Source: Clostridiales bacterium (GTDB lineage Bacteria > Bacillota > Clostridia > Oscillospirales > Oscillospiraceae). Taken from it: a stretch of 46,039 nt of DNA. How positions within the stretch are numbered: the stretch's first letter is position 1; every line of letters starts with the position of its first letter. The stretch is from positions 1-46,039 of the forward strand of contig JALEZN010000081.1 of assembly GCA_022772585.1 (NCBI GenBank). Reading direction: 5' to 3'. Position numbers and translations under genes: made by a program. Shown piece by piece: positions 30,081-41,236 of the stretch. Under the pieces are notes generated by a model. It saw only the letters and a program-made list of their open reading frames with translations. It ran no database searches and was not told the DNA's origin.

Positions 30081-31401
30081 GGGGATCGCTCCTTTTTTCA
30101 TTGTGACGGCCCTGCCCCCGGGAGAGGAAAAGGCCCAGGATCAGCCCGGCCAGGGCAGGCAGGACCCAGCCCAGCCCGGCCTCCGCCAGGGGAAAGGACT
30201 GAAGAAAACCGATACCGGCGAGACGTCCGGCCTCAAAGAGGAGGCTGGCCGCCCCGGTGAAAAGGATGGTCACGGGATAGACCCGGTCACGGCCCGCCAG
30301 CCAGCGGTCCGCAAAGGAGAGCAGGATGAGGACGATGGCCACCGGGTAGATGGCATTGAGCACCGGCACAGAGAAGGCCAGGATCCGGTCCAGTCCCGCG
30401 TTGGCCAGCAGCAGACTCACCGCCGCGAAGATCACAGCCCACTTCCGGTAGGACAGCCGGGGGCAGATCTGGGCAAAATACTCCCCGCAGGAGCTGATAA
30501 GCCCCACACACACATTGAAGCAGGCAATGACGAAGATGGCGGCCAGCAGCACGCTGCCCATGGGCCCGAACAGGGCGGACACGATCCGGGTCAGCACTCC
30601 GGCGCCGTTGGCCGCCCCGGGAAAGGCCCCGCCGGACAACGCCCCGATGTGGGCCAGCATGGAATAGATGACCAGGAGCATCCCCCCGGCCACCACGCCG
30701 GCGCGGGCAGTCATCCGTACCACCTCATTCTCATCCGTCACGCCTCTGGCGCGGACGTTCAGGCTGATGACGATGCCGAAGACCAGCGCGGCAATGGTGT
30801 CCATGGTCTGATACCCCTCCAGGAAGCCGGCCGCCGCCGCCCGCCCGGCGTTCTCAAACCCGGCGGAGGGCGGACCGTACCCCGGCAGAGGGGCCGCCAG
30901 ACACCCGGCGAAAGTGACCACGATGAGCCCGATGAGCACCGGGCACATGATCTTTCCCAGCCGGTCGGTGAGCTTCTCCGGGCGCAGGGCCAGGCACAGG
31001 GCAGCGGCGAAAAAGACCACCGAGTAGACCAGCCGGATCAGGCCCGGGGAGCGCGCCGCGTCCCCGACCAGCGGCAGCACCGTCTCGAAAGAAGTGCTGG
31101 CAGTACGCGGGATGGCCAGACAGGGGCCGATGGACAGATAGGCCAGAATGGTGAATACCCGGGCAAAGGCGGGATGGACCCGTCCGCCCAGGGCGTCCAG
31201 CCCCCCCGAGCGGGCCACTGCCACCACGCCCAGCACCGGCAGGCCCACCGCGCTCACCGCCAGGCCGGCCATGGCCGCCCAGGTCATGGTCCCCGCCCGG
31301 GCCGCGATGCCCGGCGGGAAGATCAGATTGCCCGCGCCGAAAAACATGGAAAACAGTGTGAATCCGATGAGGAGCAGCTCTCTCCCCTTCCGCCTATCCA
31401 C
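30073..31401 (-). CDS. brnQ: Branched-chain amino acid carrier, BrnQ family
   Basis: A 442-aa cation-coupled carrier of the LIVCS family with about 12 membrane segments. The N-terminal family motif FTLFSMFFGAGNLIFPP is complete, as is the GYQTMDTIAALVFG segment of helix 6. Expected substrates are Leu, Ile and Val with Na+ or H+. The GTG start at 31401 has GGAGG 8 nt upstream. It is the first gene of the operon with the His-rich protein and the amidohydrolase, driven by a promoter at 31441-31469. The unusual partners leave open that the real substrate is related to the deaminase product. Confidence 0.9.
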   Translation of the reverse strand: MDRRKGRELLLIGFTLFSMFFGAGNLIFPPGIAARAGTMTWAAMAGLAVSAVGLPVLGVVAVARSGGLDALGGRVHPAFARVFTILAYLSIGPCLAIPRTASTSFETVLPLVGDAARSPGLIRLVYSVVFFAAALCLALRPEKLTDRLGKIMCPVLIGLIVVTFAGCLAAPLPGYGPPSAGFENAGRAAAAGFLEGYQTMDTIAALVFGIVISLNVRARGVTDENEVVRMTARAGVVAGGMLLVIYSMLAHIGALSGGAFPGAANGAGVLTRIVSALFGPMGSVLLAAIFVIACFNVCVGLISSCGEYFAQICPRLSYRKWAVIFAAVSLLLANAGLDRILAFSVPVLNAIYPVAIVLILLSFADRWLAGRDRVYPVTILFTGAASLLFEAGRLAGIGFLQSFPLAEAGLGWVLPALAGLILGLFLSRGQGRHNEKRSDPHA

Positions 31402-31440
31402 CGGTCATTCCTCCCTTTTGTCTGAATGTATTTTTCCATC

Positions 31441-31469
31441 AGTATACCGTATCTTCCGCCGGTTGTAAA
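31441..31469 (-). promoter_or_regulatory. Promoter of the brnQ operon
   Basis: On the minus strand TTTACA (31469-31464), a 17-nt spacer and TATACT (31446-31441) lie 40 nt upstream of the GTG start. Confidence 0.7.
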
Positions 31470-31498
31470 TGGCCGCCCACTTCCCCGGAGGCGGGCAC

Positions 31499-31536
31499 AA
31501 AAAACGGGGACCTGTCGTAAGGACAGGTCCCCGTTT
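31499..31536 (-). terminator. Terminator of the ferredoxin gene
   Basis: A 15-bp perfect stem (31502-31516 with 31522-31536) with loop GTAAG is followed in the leftward direction by a run of six T residues. Confidence 0.88.
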
Positions 31537-31554
31537 CCGTATGTCCTGGATCAA

Positions 31555-31725
31555 TCAGCCCTGGGAAATCGCTCCGACGGGGCAGGTGTCGGCACAGGTG
31601 CCGCACTCGATGCAGGCGTTCGCGTCGATCTCGTAGTGCTCGTCACCCTCGTGGATGGCGGACACAGGGCAGGCGCCGGCGCAGGAGCCGCAGCTCACGC
31701 AATCGCCACCAATAACATAGGCCAT
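31555..31725 (-). CDS. 2[4Fe-4S] ferredoxin
   Basis: A 56-aa clostridial-type ferredoxin. Two symmetric cluster motifs, CVSCGSCAGACP and CIECGTCADTCP, supply eight cysteines for two [4Fe-4S] clusters. ATG 31725 follows GGAGGTG by 7 nt, giving the normal MAYVIGGD N-terminus; an in-frame upstream ATG at 31755 has no ribosome site. It has its own promoter and terminator. It is a general low-potential electron carrier for anaerobic metabolism and could serve the oxidoreductases encoded elsewhere in the window, though nothing ties it to them specifically. Confidence 0.95.
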   Translation of the reverse strand: MAYVIGGDCVSCGSCAGACPVSAIHEGDEHYEIDANACIECGTCADTCPVGAISQG

Positions 31726-31755
31726 AGGTAACACCTCCAAATTTAAGCTAGTCAC

Positions 31756-31783
31756 ATTGTAACACGAATTTTCAAAAATGCAA
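31756..31783 (-). promoter_or_regulatory. Promoter of the ferredoxin gene
   Basis: On the minus strand TTGCAT (31783-31778), a 16-nt spacer and TACAAT (31761-31756) stand ~30 nt before the ATG. The diverging clpC leader shows no equally good promoter and no CtsR-type repeat. Confidence 0.65.
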
Positions 31784-31936
31784 TGCTAAATTCACTGAAA
31801 TGTGGGTATATTTTCTTTTGTTGGAAACGCGGCGGCACAGTCCGTCTTTACTTTACCGCAGAAAAGAGGCATGCCTATGGGGCCCGTCCGGAGAAAACAG
31901 AACCGATTTCACACCTTTCGGAAACGAGGTGAGCCG

Positions 31937-34435
<2,499 letters not shown>

Positions 34436-34449
34436 CACACCGATGGGTG

Positions 34450-34535
34450 GTGCAGGGTTTTTGCCCGAAACTGAGCAAAAACCCTGCACGTGAACAAAGC
34501 CGCAAGACTTGGCTTTCAAGGCTTGCGGCTTTGTT
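34450..34535 (+). terminator. Two consecutive hairpins after clpC
   Basis: The first stem is 15 bp (34450-34464 with 34475-34489), the second 14 bp (34493-34506 with 34522-34535); both are perfect. Neither has a long T-tract after it. The second overlaps the promoter-bearing repeat in front of malQ. Confidence 0.65.
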
Positions 34536-34551
34536 CCGTATGCATTATAAT
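34512..34551 (+). repeat. 40-bp dispersed repeat, copy 1, carrying the malQ promoter
   Basis: This 40-base block matches the reverse complement of 43395-43434 at 35 of 40 positions. It ends in TATAAT (34546-34551), with TTGCGG (34523-34528) 17 nt upstream, and so forms a promoter 48 nt before malQ. Confidence 0.7.
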
Positions 34552-34598
34552 AGACAGGACTCGCGGCCCTTGCGCCGCAATGATCGGAGGTCTTTTTC

Positions 34599-36086
34599 AT
34601 GCTCAGCTACCGTTCCAGCGGCATCCTCCTCCCTGTCTTTTCCCTCCCCGGCCCCTACGGCATCGGGACCCTGGGCGCAGGAGCCCGCCGCTTCGTGGAT
34701 TTCCTGTCCGACGCCGGGCAGCATTACTGGCAGATCCTTCCTCTCGTTCCGCCCGGCGGTGGGGACTCCCCCTATATGTCCCCCTCCTCCTTTGCCGGAA
34801 ACCCCCTCCTTCTGGATCTGGACGCTCTGGCCGAGGAGGAGCTCCTCACTCCCGAGGAGCTGGAGAGCGCCAAATGGCCCGACCCGGACCGGGTGGACTA
34901 CACCTGGCTCCACGCCACCCGTCCCGCCCTGCTGCGGAAGGCCTGGGAGCGGGGCCGGGACAAGTACGCCAAAGAGCTGGAGCAATTTCTGGCCGACGAG
35001 GCCCTCTGGCTCCCTGATTTCGCCTTTTTCCTGGCCCTGCGGGACCACTTCGGCGGCGCCAAGCTGGAGAGCTGGCCCCACGCCGTCCGCACCCGCCAGA
35101 GCGAGGCCCTCTCTCCCCTGCGGGAGGAGCTGGCCGATGAGATCGAGTATCACGCATTCCTTCAGCTTCTCTTCTTCCGCCAGTGGGAGGCTCTGAAGGA
35201 GTACGCCAACGACCACGGTGTGCGCATCATCGGCGACCTGCCCATCTATGTCTCCCCCGACTCGGCGGAGGTGTGGGGCGAGCCCGGCCTGTTCCAGGTG
35301 GATGAGGATTACCGCCCATCGGCAGTGGCCGGCGTGCCTCCCGACGCCTTCAGCGCTGACGGCCAGCTCTGGGGCAATCCCCTCTATGACTGGGAGCGCC
35401 ACCGCGAGACCGGTTTTGCCTGGTGGAAACGCCGGGCAGCCCATATGGCCCGGCTCTATGATATGGTCCGCATCGACCACTTCCGGGCCTTCCACACCTA
35501 CTGGAACATCCCCCTCACCGCCGAAAGCGCCAAGGAGGGGCACTGGGAGCCCGGCCCGGGCATGGAGCTGCTGCGGGCACTGGAGACCGTCCCCGGCCTG
35601 GAGCTCATCGCCGAGGATCTGGGGGATCTGGACGCCGACGCCCGGGCCTTCATCGCCGAGAGCGGCCTGCCCGGCATGAAGATCCTGGTCTACGCCTTCG
35701 ATCCGGCGGGTGAAAGCGCCTATCTCCCCCACAACTGTCCCCGCAACTCCGTTGTCTACACCGGCACCCACGATACTCCCACCTTCGTCCAGTGGCTCTT
35801 CGACGAGGCCACGCCCGCTGAGCGGGAATATGCCTTCGACTACCTGACCCTGCGGGAGGACGAGGGCTTTGGCTGGGGCGGCGTGCGGGGCGCCTGGGCC
35901 GCCCCCTCCCTGCTGGCCATCGCCCCCATGCAGGACCTGCTGTGCCTGGGGGCCGACGCCCGGACCAATGCCCCCGGCACCATGGGACAGCAGAACTGGA
36001 GCTGGAGAGTACGGCAGGACGCCTTCAACCGCCACGTGTCGACCCGCCTGCGAAAGCTCACCCGCACCTACCGCCGCTGCCTGTAA
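34599..36086 (+). CDS. malQ: 4-alpha-glucanotransferase (amylomaltase)
   Basis: A 495-aa GH77 enzyme that transfers alpha-1,4-glucan segments between malto-oligosaccharides and releases glucose, in the cytoplasm. Diagnostic stretches are RSSGILLPVFSLPGPYGIGTLG at the N-terminus, IIGDLPIYVSPDSAEVW and VAGVPPDAFSADGQLWGNPLYDW. RIDHFRAF holds the nucleophile Asp, ELIAEDLG the acid/base Glu, and YTGTHDTPT the third carboxylate. Length is normal for the family. CGGAGG precedes ATG 34599. It appears monocistronic, with its own promoter and terminator, and no maltose transporter is adjacent. Confidence 0.95.
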   Translation: MLSYRSSGILLPVFSLPGPYGIGTLGAGARRFVDFLSDAGQHYWQILPLVPPGGGDSPYMSPSSFAGNPLLLDLDALAEEELLTPEELESAKWPDPDRVDYTWLHATRPALLRKAWERGRDKYAKELEQFLADEALWLPDFAFFLALRDHFGGAKLESWPHAVRTRQSEALSPLREELADEIEYHAFLQLLFFRQWEALKEYANDHGVRIIGDLPIYVSPDSAEVWGEPGLFQVDEDYRPSAVAGVPPDAFSADGQLWGNPLYDWERHRETGFAWWKRRAAHMARLYDMVRIDHFRAFHTYWNIPLTAESAKEGHWEPGPGMELLRALETVPGLELIAEDLGDLDADARAFIAESGLPGMKILVYAFDPAGESAYLPHNCPRNSVVYTGTHDTPTFVQWLFDEATPAEREYAFDYLTLREDEGFGWGGVRGAWAAPSLLAIAPMQDLLCLGADARTNAPGTMGQQNWSWRVRQDAFNRHVSTRLRKLTRTYRRCL

Positions 36087-36098
36087 ACAGCATAAAAA

Positions 36099-36133
36099 GG
36101 CCCCGCCGGCGCACTTCATGCGCTGGCGGGGCC
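36099..36133. terminator. Terminator between malQ and the aspartate kinase gene
   Basis: A 15-bp GC-rich stem (36099-36113 with 36119-36133, one G-U pair) with loop CTTCA is flanked by AAAAA on the left and TCTT on the right. It can serve the convergent genes on both sides. Confidence 0.85.
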
Positions 36134-36154
36134 TCTTGTCATTTTCATTCCGGA

Positions 36155-37381
36155 TCAATTGTTGCTGCCGTACATATTGAAGAAATAGTCGTGGATGGAC
36201 TGGACGGCGCGGTCGGCATCCTTTTTGTCCACCAGCACGGAGATCTTGATCTCAGAGGTGGAGATCATGTTGATGTTGACGCCCGCGTTGCACAATGCTT
36301 CGAACATACGGGAGGCCACGCCGGCGCTGTTGACCATACCGGCGCCCACGATGGAGACCTTGGCCACCGAGTCGCTGACATCCACATGATCGAAGTGGAG
36401 GGCTTCCTTCCGCTCCTCCAGCAGCTGCCTGGTGCGCTCCATGTCCTGGATGCCCACGGTAAAGCTGATGTCCTTGGTACCGTCGCGGCCGATGGACTGG
36501 AGGATGATATCCACATTGATGCGCTCCTTGCCCAGCATGGAGAACACCTTGAAGGCGATGCCGGGCTCGTCAGCCAGGCCGATGACGGCGATGCGGGCGA
36601 TGTCCTTATCCTTGGCCACGCCGCTGACATATGCTTTTTCCATGTTCTTTGTAACCTCCTTGACTTTCGTACCGGGCCGGCCGGAGAAGCTGGAGAGGAC
36701 CTCCAGATTGACGTTGTATCTCTTTGCCATTTCCACCGAGCGGTTGTGGAGCACCTGGGCGCCCAGGCTGGCCAGCTCCAGCATTTCGTCAAAGGTGATC
36801 TCATCCAGCTTCCTGGCGCCCTTGACGTGGCGGGGATCGGCGGTGTAGACGCCGTCCACGTCGGTATAGATCTGACACAGGTCGGCATGGAGGGCGGCGG
36901 CCAGAGCCACAGCCGAGGTGTCCGAGCCGCCCCGGCCAAGGGTGGTGATGTCGTCGTACTTGTTCAGGCCCTGGAAGCCGGTGACGATAACGATGCTCCT
37001 CCGGTCCAGCTCAGCCAGGATGCGCTCGGGCTCCACGCGCTTGATGCGGGCGTTGCCGTAGGCCGAATTGGTCTTTACCCCGGCCTGCCAGCCGGTGAGC
37101 GAGACCACCGGATAGCCCATACCCTCAATGGCCATGGCGCACAGGGCGCAGGAGACCTGCTCGCCGGTGGACAGGAGCATATCCATCTCCCGCTTGGAGG
37201 CCTTGGGGTTGATCTCCGCGGCCTTGGCGATCAGATCGTCGGTGGTATCGCCCTGGGCGGAGAGGACCACCACCACATTGTGGCCCCGGCGGTAGGTCTC
37301 GGTGATGATGCGGGCCACGTTGCGGATCTTATCCGCGTCAGCGACGGAGGACCCGCCGAATTTTTGTACAATGAGTCCCAT
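36155..37381 (-). CDS. lysC: Aspartate kinase
   Basis: A 408-aa enzyme that phosphorylates L-aspartate, the first step to lysine, threonine and methionine. The N-terminal motif MGLIVQKFGGSSVADADKI holds the ATP-binding lysine. FTVGIQDM and VSIVGAGMVNSAGVASRMFE belong to the two C-terminal ACT domains that sense the end product. ATG 37381 gives the family N-terminus, with AGGGGG some 12 nt upstream. It lies 128 nt after homoserine dehydrogenase, separated by a hairpin. The isoenzyme (lysine- or threonine-sensitive) cannot be told; pairing with hom suggests the threonine/methionine branch. Confidence 0.95.
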   Translation of the reverse strand: MGLIVQKFGGSSVADADKIRNVARIITETYRRGHNVVVVLSAQGDTTDDLIAKAAEINPKASKREMDMLLSTGEQVSCALCAMAIEGMGYPVVSLTGWQAGVKTNSAYGNARIKRVEPERILAELDRRSIVIVTGFQGLNKYDDITTLGRGGSDTSAVALAAALHADLCQIYTDVDGVYTADPRHVKGARKLDEITFDEMLELASLGAQVLHNRSVEMAKRYNVNLEVLSSFSGRPGTKVKEVTKNMEKAYVSGVAKDKDIARIAVIGLADEPGIAFKVFSMLGKERINVDIILQSIGRDGTKDISFTVGIQDMERTRQLLEERKEALHFDHVDVSDSVAKVSIVGAGMVNSAGVASRMFEALCNAGVNINMISTSEIKISVLVDKKDADRAVQSIHDYFFNMYGSNN

Positions 37382-37432
37382 GGTATCTATGTACCCCCTA
37401 AAATCAGAGTGGAGAGCCATTCTCCCATAGCA

Positions 37433-37459
37433 AGGGCACAGTCCGGGGGACTGCGCCCT
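37433..37459 (-). terminator. Hairpin between homoserine dehydrogenase and aspartate kinase genes
   Basis: A 12-bp stem (37433-37444 with 37448-37459) is fully paired only in leftward RNA, where one pair is G-U; in the other strand that pair is an A-C mismatch. A weak T-rich tract follows. It may partially terminate the transcript before lysC. Confidence 0.5.
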
Positions 37460-37509
37460 CGTTCTCTCTACATCTTATGACGGCCCGGCACGGCCGGTCC
37501 GTCCCGGCC

Positions 37510-38721
37510 TTACAGCACCCGCAGCACGGACTGGGCCTCGCCCAGCCCCGCCAGCTTCCCATTCAGGGCGGGCTCGCTCATGGGCGCGGTGAGGAAAGCA
37601 ATCTCCCCCTCCGGCGCGCCGGAGCGGGCCAGGAAGGATACCTCTCCGAAGGCGCCCTTCACTGCCTCCACGCTGCCGGTCATGCGCACGTACCAGCTGT
37701 TCTCCAGCACGTCGGTGGACACCACGGCGTCCTCGGCGCCCGCGCCCCAGTGAAGGTACTTCTTGGTGTTGCGGTGCTTGGCGGCATCCACCACGTCGGC
37801 CACCACGGCGGAGGCGGTGGGCCGCTTGCCGGCGCCCCGGCCGTAGAACATCACGTCGCCCACGGCGTTGCCCCGGACGGTGATGGCGTTGAACACGTCC
37901 TCCACGCCGGCCAGGGGATTCTCCCCGTCCACCAGGTGGGGGGCCACATAGATGCACAGCTTTCCGTCGCTCTGGCGGACGCTGCGGCCCAGCAGCTTGA
38001 TCTTGTGCCCGCAGGACTCGGCATAGGCCACATCCGCCAGGGTGATCCTGGTAATGCCCTGGGTGGGGACCTGCCGGGGATAGATGTGACGGCCGAAGGC
38101 CAGAGAGGACAGGATGCAGATCTTGCGGCAGGCGTCATGGCCCTCGATATCGGCGGTGGGGTCCTGCTCGGCGTAGCCGTTGCGCTGGGCCTCCTTCAGC
38201 GCCGCCTCAAAGGACAATCCGGCTTTGATCATGCGGGTGAGGATATAGTTGGTGGTGCCGTTGAGGATGCCGCAGATCTCCTCGATCTCGTTGGCGGCCA
38301 GGCACTGGTTCAGCGGGCGGATGATGGGGATGCCGCCGCCCACGCTGGCCTCGAAGAGATAGCTGACGCCATGCGCCTCCGCCAGCTGGAGCAGATCATA
38401 GCCGTGCTCGGCCACCAGCTCCTTGTTGGAGGTCACCACGCTCTTGCCCGCCTTCAGGGCCCGCTCGGTAAACTCCTTGGCCACCCGGGCGCCGCCGATG
38501 GTCTCCACCACGATGTCCACTTCAGGATCGCTCTCGATAACGGAAAAATCATGGACAAACTTGTCCTGGAAGGGGCTGTCGGGGAACTCCCGCACGTCCA
38601 GAATATATTTCAGGCGGATATCTTCTTCCGCCTTCCGTCCGATCTGATTGGCATTCTCGGTGAGTACCTCGGCCACGCCGGAACCTACCACGCCATAGCC
38701 CAAAATCGCCACATTTACCAT
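37510..38721 (-). CDS. hom: Homoserine dehydrogenase
   Basis: A 403-aa NAD(P)-dependent enzyme that reduces aspartate semialdehyde to homoserine. The Rossmann motif GYGVVGSGVAEVL is at the N-terminus. The catalytic region holds SVGGGIPIIRPLNQCLAANE and GILNGTTNYILTRM, then DPTADIEGHDACRKI with the catalytic lysine. A C-terminal ACT domain (about residues 325-403) allows threonine feedback. AAAGGAGAG precedes ATG 38721. It follows the ACT-domain protein by 39 nt and precedes aspartate kinase, forming a threonine-branch operon. Confidence 0.95.
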   Translation of the reverse strand: MVNVAILGYGVVGSGVAEVLTENANQIGRKAEEDIRLKYILDVREFPDSPFQDKFVHDFSVIESDPEVDIVVETIGGARVAKEFTERALKAGKSVVTSNKELVAEHGYDLLQLAEAHGVSYLFEASVGGGIPIIRPLNQCLAANEIEEICGILNGTTNYILTRMIKAGLSFEAALKEAQRNGYAEQDPTADIEGHDACRKICILSSLAFGRHIYPRQVPTQGITRITLADVAYAESCGHKIKLLGRSVRQSDGKLCIYVAPHLVDGENPLAGVEDVFNAITVRGNAVGDVMFYGRGAGKRPTASAVVADVVDAAKHRNTKKYLHWGAGAEDAVVSTDVLENSWYVRMTGSVEAVKGAFGEVSFLARSGAPEGEIAFLTAPMSEPALNGKLAGLGEAQSVLRVL

Positions 38722-38760
38722 AATGCTCTCTCCTTTGTTCCGTCTTTCAGGGCGTCTGCA

Positions 38761-39204
38761 TCAGCCTGCCAGGATCTCGCAGCGCACCACGCCATCCACG
38801 TTCAGTGCCCGGGCCAGCAGCTCCTCCAGTGAGACCTCCAGTCCGGAAGTCTCTGCGCCGATGGTCACCGCCGCGCAGCCGTTGACCGGGATAGCCTGGT
38901 TGATGGTCAGAATATTCCCGCCGCTCTGGGCAAAAATATTCAACACTGCGGACAGCACCCCGGGCTCGTCCTTCAGCAGGATCTGGAAGGTAACGATCCG
39001 CCCGTGGAGCATGTCGTTGAAAGGCCGCACCGCATCCTTATATTTATAAAAAGCGCTGCGGCTGATCCCTACCCGGCGGGTGGCCAGATTGACGGTGTTC
39101 ACCTCGCCGATCTCCAGCATCCGTTTGGCCTCTGCCACCTTGAGAAAGATCTCGGGCAGCGCCTTTGCGTCCACGATAAAATAGTTTGGTGTCTTGCCCA
39201 ACAT
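38761..39204 (-). CDS. ACT-domain protein, PheB/UPF0735 family
   Basis: A 147-aa protein with an N-terminal helical part (YFIVDAKALPEIFLKVAEAK, ISRSAFYKYKDAVRPFND) and a C-terminal ACT domain (about residues 65-147: ILLKDEPGVLSAVLNIFAQ, GGNILTINQAIPV). The ATG at 39204 follows GGAGGGG closely; an in-frame TTG at 39216 lies within that ribosome site. Members are often annotated PheB or chorismate-mutase-like, but in Clostridia they precede hom as here. A regulatory, amino-acid-sensing function for the threonine operon is likely. It is the first gene after the promoter at 39257-39285. Confidence 0.88.
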   Translation of the reverse strand: MLGKTPNYFIVDAKALPEIFLKVAEAKRMLEIGEVNTVNLATRRVGISRSAFYKYKDAVRPFNDMLHGRIVTFQILLKDEPGVLSAVLNIFAQSGGNILTINQAIPVNGCAAVTIGAETSGLEVSLEELLARALNVDGVVRCEILAG

Positions 39205-39256
39205 GTTCCCCTCCAATGTCCTTGCCCGAAAGTCATTTGTTCATGTGATGTACTCC

Positions 39257-39285
39257 ATTTTAGCACAGTAAATTGCGCGATGCAA
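39257..39285 (-). promoter_or_regulatory. Promoter of the ACT-hom-lysC operon
   Basis: On the minus strand TTGCAT (39285-39280), 17 nt and TAAAAT (39262-39257) lie ~50 nt before the ATG. Confidence 0.7.
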
Positions 39286-39377
39286 CCTCGGAATTGATGA
39301 CGGAATGGCCAATATCCCAGCAGTCCGGCCTGTTTTTTCCGTCGAATCCGCCAGATGCTCAGAAAGGAGTCCCCGTT

Positions 39378-40430
39378 TTGCCCGAAAAAAGGTATATCCG
39401 GGCCGCCCTCCGCCTGGCCCTGACCGTACTGGCGCTGGCGGCGCTCCGATGGCTTGTCCCCTGCTTTCTCCCTCTGCTGCTGGCGCTGGCCTTTTCCTCC
39501 CTGCTGGAGCGCCCGGTCCGCTTTCTCTCCCGGCACCTCTCCCGCCGTGTGGCCGCCGGGATCTGCACCCTGCTCTCCGCAATACTGCTCACCGGCGCCC
39601 TGGCCGCGCTCCTCTGGCGGCTGGGGCTGGAAGGGGCCGCCCTGGCGGGCCGTCTCCCCGCTCTGGTCTCCGGCCTGGACGGGCTGTTCTCCCGTTTGCG
39701 GCGGGTGGCAGAGCGGCTGTCGGTAGCTGTCCCCGTCTCCCTCCGGGCACTGCTGGACCAGGCTCTGGAGCAGCTGTCGGCACAGGCACTGGACCTGGCA
39801 GGCCGTCTCCCCGCCCATCTTGCGGAGCTGTTGGTCCGCTGGGCGTCCGCGCTGCCCTCCCTGGCTCTGTTTCTTTTCACCACCACCCTGGCCACCTTCT
39901 TCGCCAGCGCCGGCCGCCCCGCCCTGCTGGCCTTTCTGGGCCGCCAGATCCCGGAGGCGTGGCGGCCCTTTCTCACCCGGGCCGCCGCCATCCTGCGCGG
40001 AGCCTCTTCCGGCTGGCTGCGGGCCCAGGGGTTGCTGATGCTGGTGACCTTCGTCATTCTGAGCGCCGGCCTGCTTTTGCTGCAGGTGGACCTTGCCCTG
40101 CTGTGCGCCGCTCTGACCGCGGTGCTGGATGCGCTGCCCGTCCTGGGTGTGGGCATTGTCCTGATGCCCTGGGCGGCAATCTCTCTGCTCCGGGGCCGAT
40201 TTCTCTTCGCCCTGGGCCTGCTCCTGCTCTACGGTGTGCTGGCCCTGGTCCGCAGCCTGCTGGAGCCCCGGCTGGTAGGCCGGGACGCGGGTCTCCCGCC
40301 CCTGGCCGCCCTTACCGCCATGTACGCCGGCTTCGTCTCCTTCGGCGCAGCAGGGATGCTCCTTTTTCCCCTGGCTGCCGTCCTGCTCAAGGGGCTCCAC
40401 GACCAGGGGCTCATCCATCTTTGGAGGTAA
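39378..40430 (+). CDS. AI-2E family transporter, YtvI-like membrane protein
   Basis: A 350-aa polytopic protein of the AI-2E transporter/permease family. About seven to eight hydrophobic segments are visible, with a central amphipathic region (LFSRLRRVAERLSVAVP). The family features VLDALPVLGVGIVLMPWAAI and LLEPRLVGRDAGLPPLAAL appear near the C-terminus. Clostridial members of this length are often annotated as sporulation integral membrane protein YtvI. The TTG at 39378 is the preferred start because AAAGGAG lies 8 nt upstream; a longer frame to 39273 has no ribosome site. Function may be ion or metabolite export. Confidence 0.85.
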   Translation: MPEKRYIRAALRLALTVLALAALRWLVPCFLPLLLALAFSSLLERPVRFLSRHLSRRVAAGICTLLSAILLTGALAALLWRLGLEGAALAGRLPALVSGLDGLFSRLRRVAERLSVAVPVSLRALLDQALEQLSAQALDLAGRLPAHLAELLVRWASALPSLALFLFTTTLATFFASAGRPALLAFLGRQIPEAWRPFLTRAAAILRGASSGWLRAQGLLMLVTFVILSAGLLLLQVDLALLCAALTAVLDALPVLGVGIVLMPWAAISLLRGRFLFALGLLLLYGVLALVRSLLEPRLVGRDAGLPPLAALTAMYAGFVSFGAAGMLLFPLAAVLLKGLHDQGLIHLWR

Positions 40431-40435
40431 AGGAA

Positions 40436-40462
40436 AACCGCTGTACATTCTTTGTACAGCGG
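40436..40462. terminator. Terminator between convergent membrane-protein genes
   Basis: ACCGCTGTACA and TGTACAGCGGT pair perfectly over 11 bp around a 5-nt loop, between the stops at 40430 and 40502. Confidence 0.7.
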
Positions 40463-40501
40463 TACTTTCCATACGCATCTCATATGACAAGTTATTTTAC
40501 T

Positions 40502-41197
40502 TTACTGTTTGAACCGTTCCAACAGCACGGCCTCCCACTTGTCCCCGTTCTTCAGCGTCACCAGAAAGAGGGCCGCCCCGGCCAGACCAATGAGGAGCAT
40601 GCCCCAGAGGGGGATATAAATGGCGGAACCCCCCAGAGCGCAGGCTACCAGCAGACCCCAGGGCCGGGTCAAAGTCGCCAGCACCAGGAAGCGCCTCAGA
40701 GGGATATCGGTGAGTCCCGCCAGGATGCAGATCAGATCGTCCGGGAAAAAGGGGAAGAGAAACACCAGCGCCAGGAACACATCCCGCTTGCGCCGGATGA
40801 TCTCCAGATAGCGCTCCGACACCCGCCGGCTCACCAGCCGGTCGGCAAAAGAGCGTCCCAGCACCCGGGCCAATGTAAATACCAGTACCGAACCGGAGAT
40901 CACAGCGGCAGCCGTCAGTACGAAGGAGACCCACACGCCGAAAAGCACACCTCCGGCCAAGGCTGTGATGTTGCTGGGGATGGGAGCCAGGATCACGGAG
41001 GAGAGCTGCACCACGAAATAGATCAGATGGGAGAAAGGCGCAAAGGCCTGGATGTAGTCCCGCATCCCCTCCAGCGACCGGGCCGCGTGGAAAAAGCCGG
41101 TGCCGTACAGAAAGCCCAGGCCCCCGCCTACCAAAAGCAGGGTCAAGAGCAGTGTCAGTTTCCATCCATGCTGTTTCTTCCATCCATGCTGTTTCAT
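40502..41197 (-). CDS. TVP38/TMEM64 family (VTT-domain) membrane protein
   Basis: A 231-aa DedA-superfamily membrane protein with about six membrane segments. The VTT core is visible as PSNITALAGGVLFGVWVSFV, GRSFADRLV and LFPFFPDDLICILAGLTDIP, a re-entrant motif rich in Pro and Gly. Relatives act in membrane lipid flipping or homeostasis; the substrate is unknown. The N-terminus contains a duplicated peptide (KQHGWKKQHGWK) produced by an 18-bp tandem DNA repeat just after the ATG, which probably arose by slippage. GGGAG lies ~9 nt upstream of ATG 41197. Confidence 0.88.
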   Translation of the reverse strand: MKQHGWKKQHGWKLTLLLTLLLVGGGLGFLYGTGFFHAARSLEGMRDYIQAFAPFSHLIYFVVQLSSVILAPIPSNITALAGGVLFGVWVSFVLTAAAVISGSVLVFTLARVLGRSFADRLVSRRVSERYLEIIRRKRDVFLALVFLFPFFPDDLICILAGLTDIPLRRFLVLATLTRPWGLLVACALGGSAIYIPLWGMLLIGLAGAALFLVTLKNGDKWEAVLLERFKQ

Positions 41198-41236
41198 GCC
41201 GTTTCGCTCCCATTCGTGGATTTCTCTCTTATGCTA

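Noticed and set aside
31742-31936. CtsR operator upstream of clpC
   Set aside because: No tandem GGTCAAA heptamers were found.
37382-37509. Lysine riboswitch in front of lysC
   Set aside because: The gap is too short and shows only one simple hairpin, without the five-helix lysine-element core.
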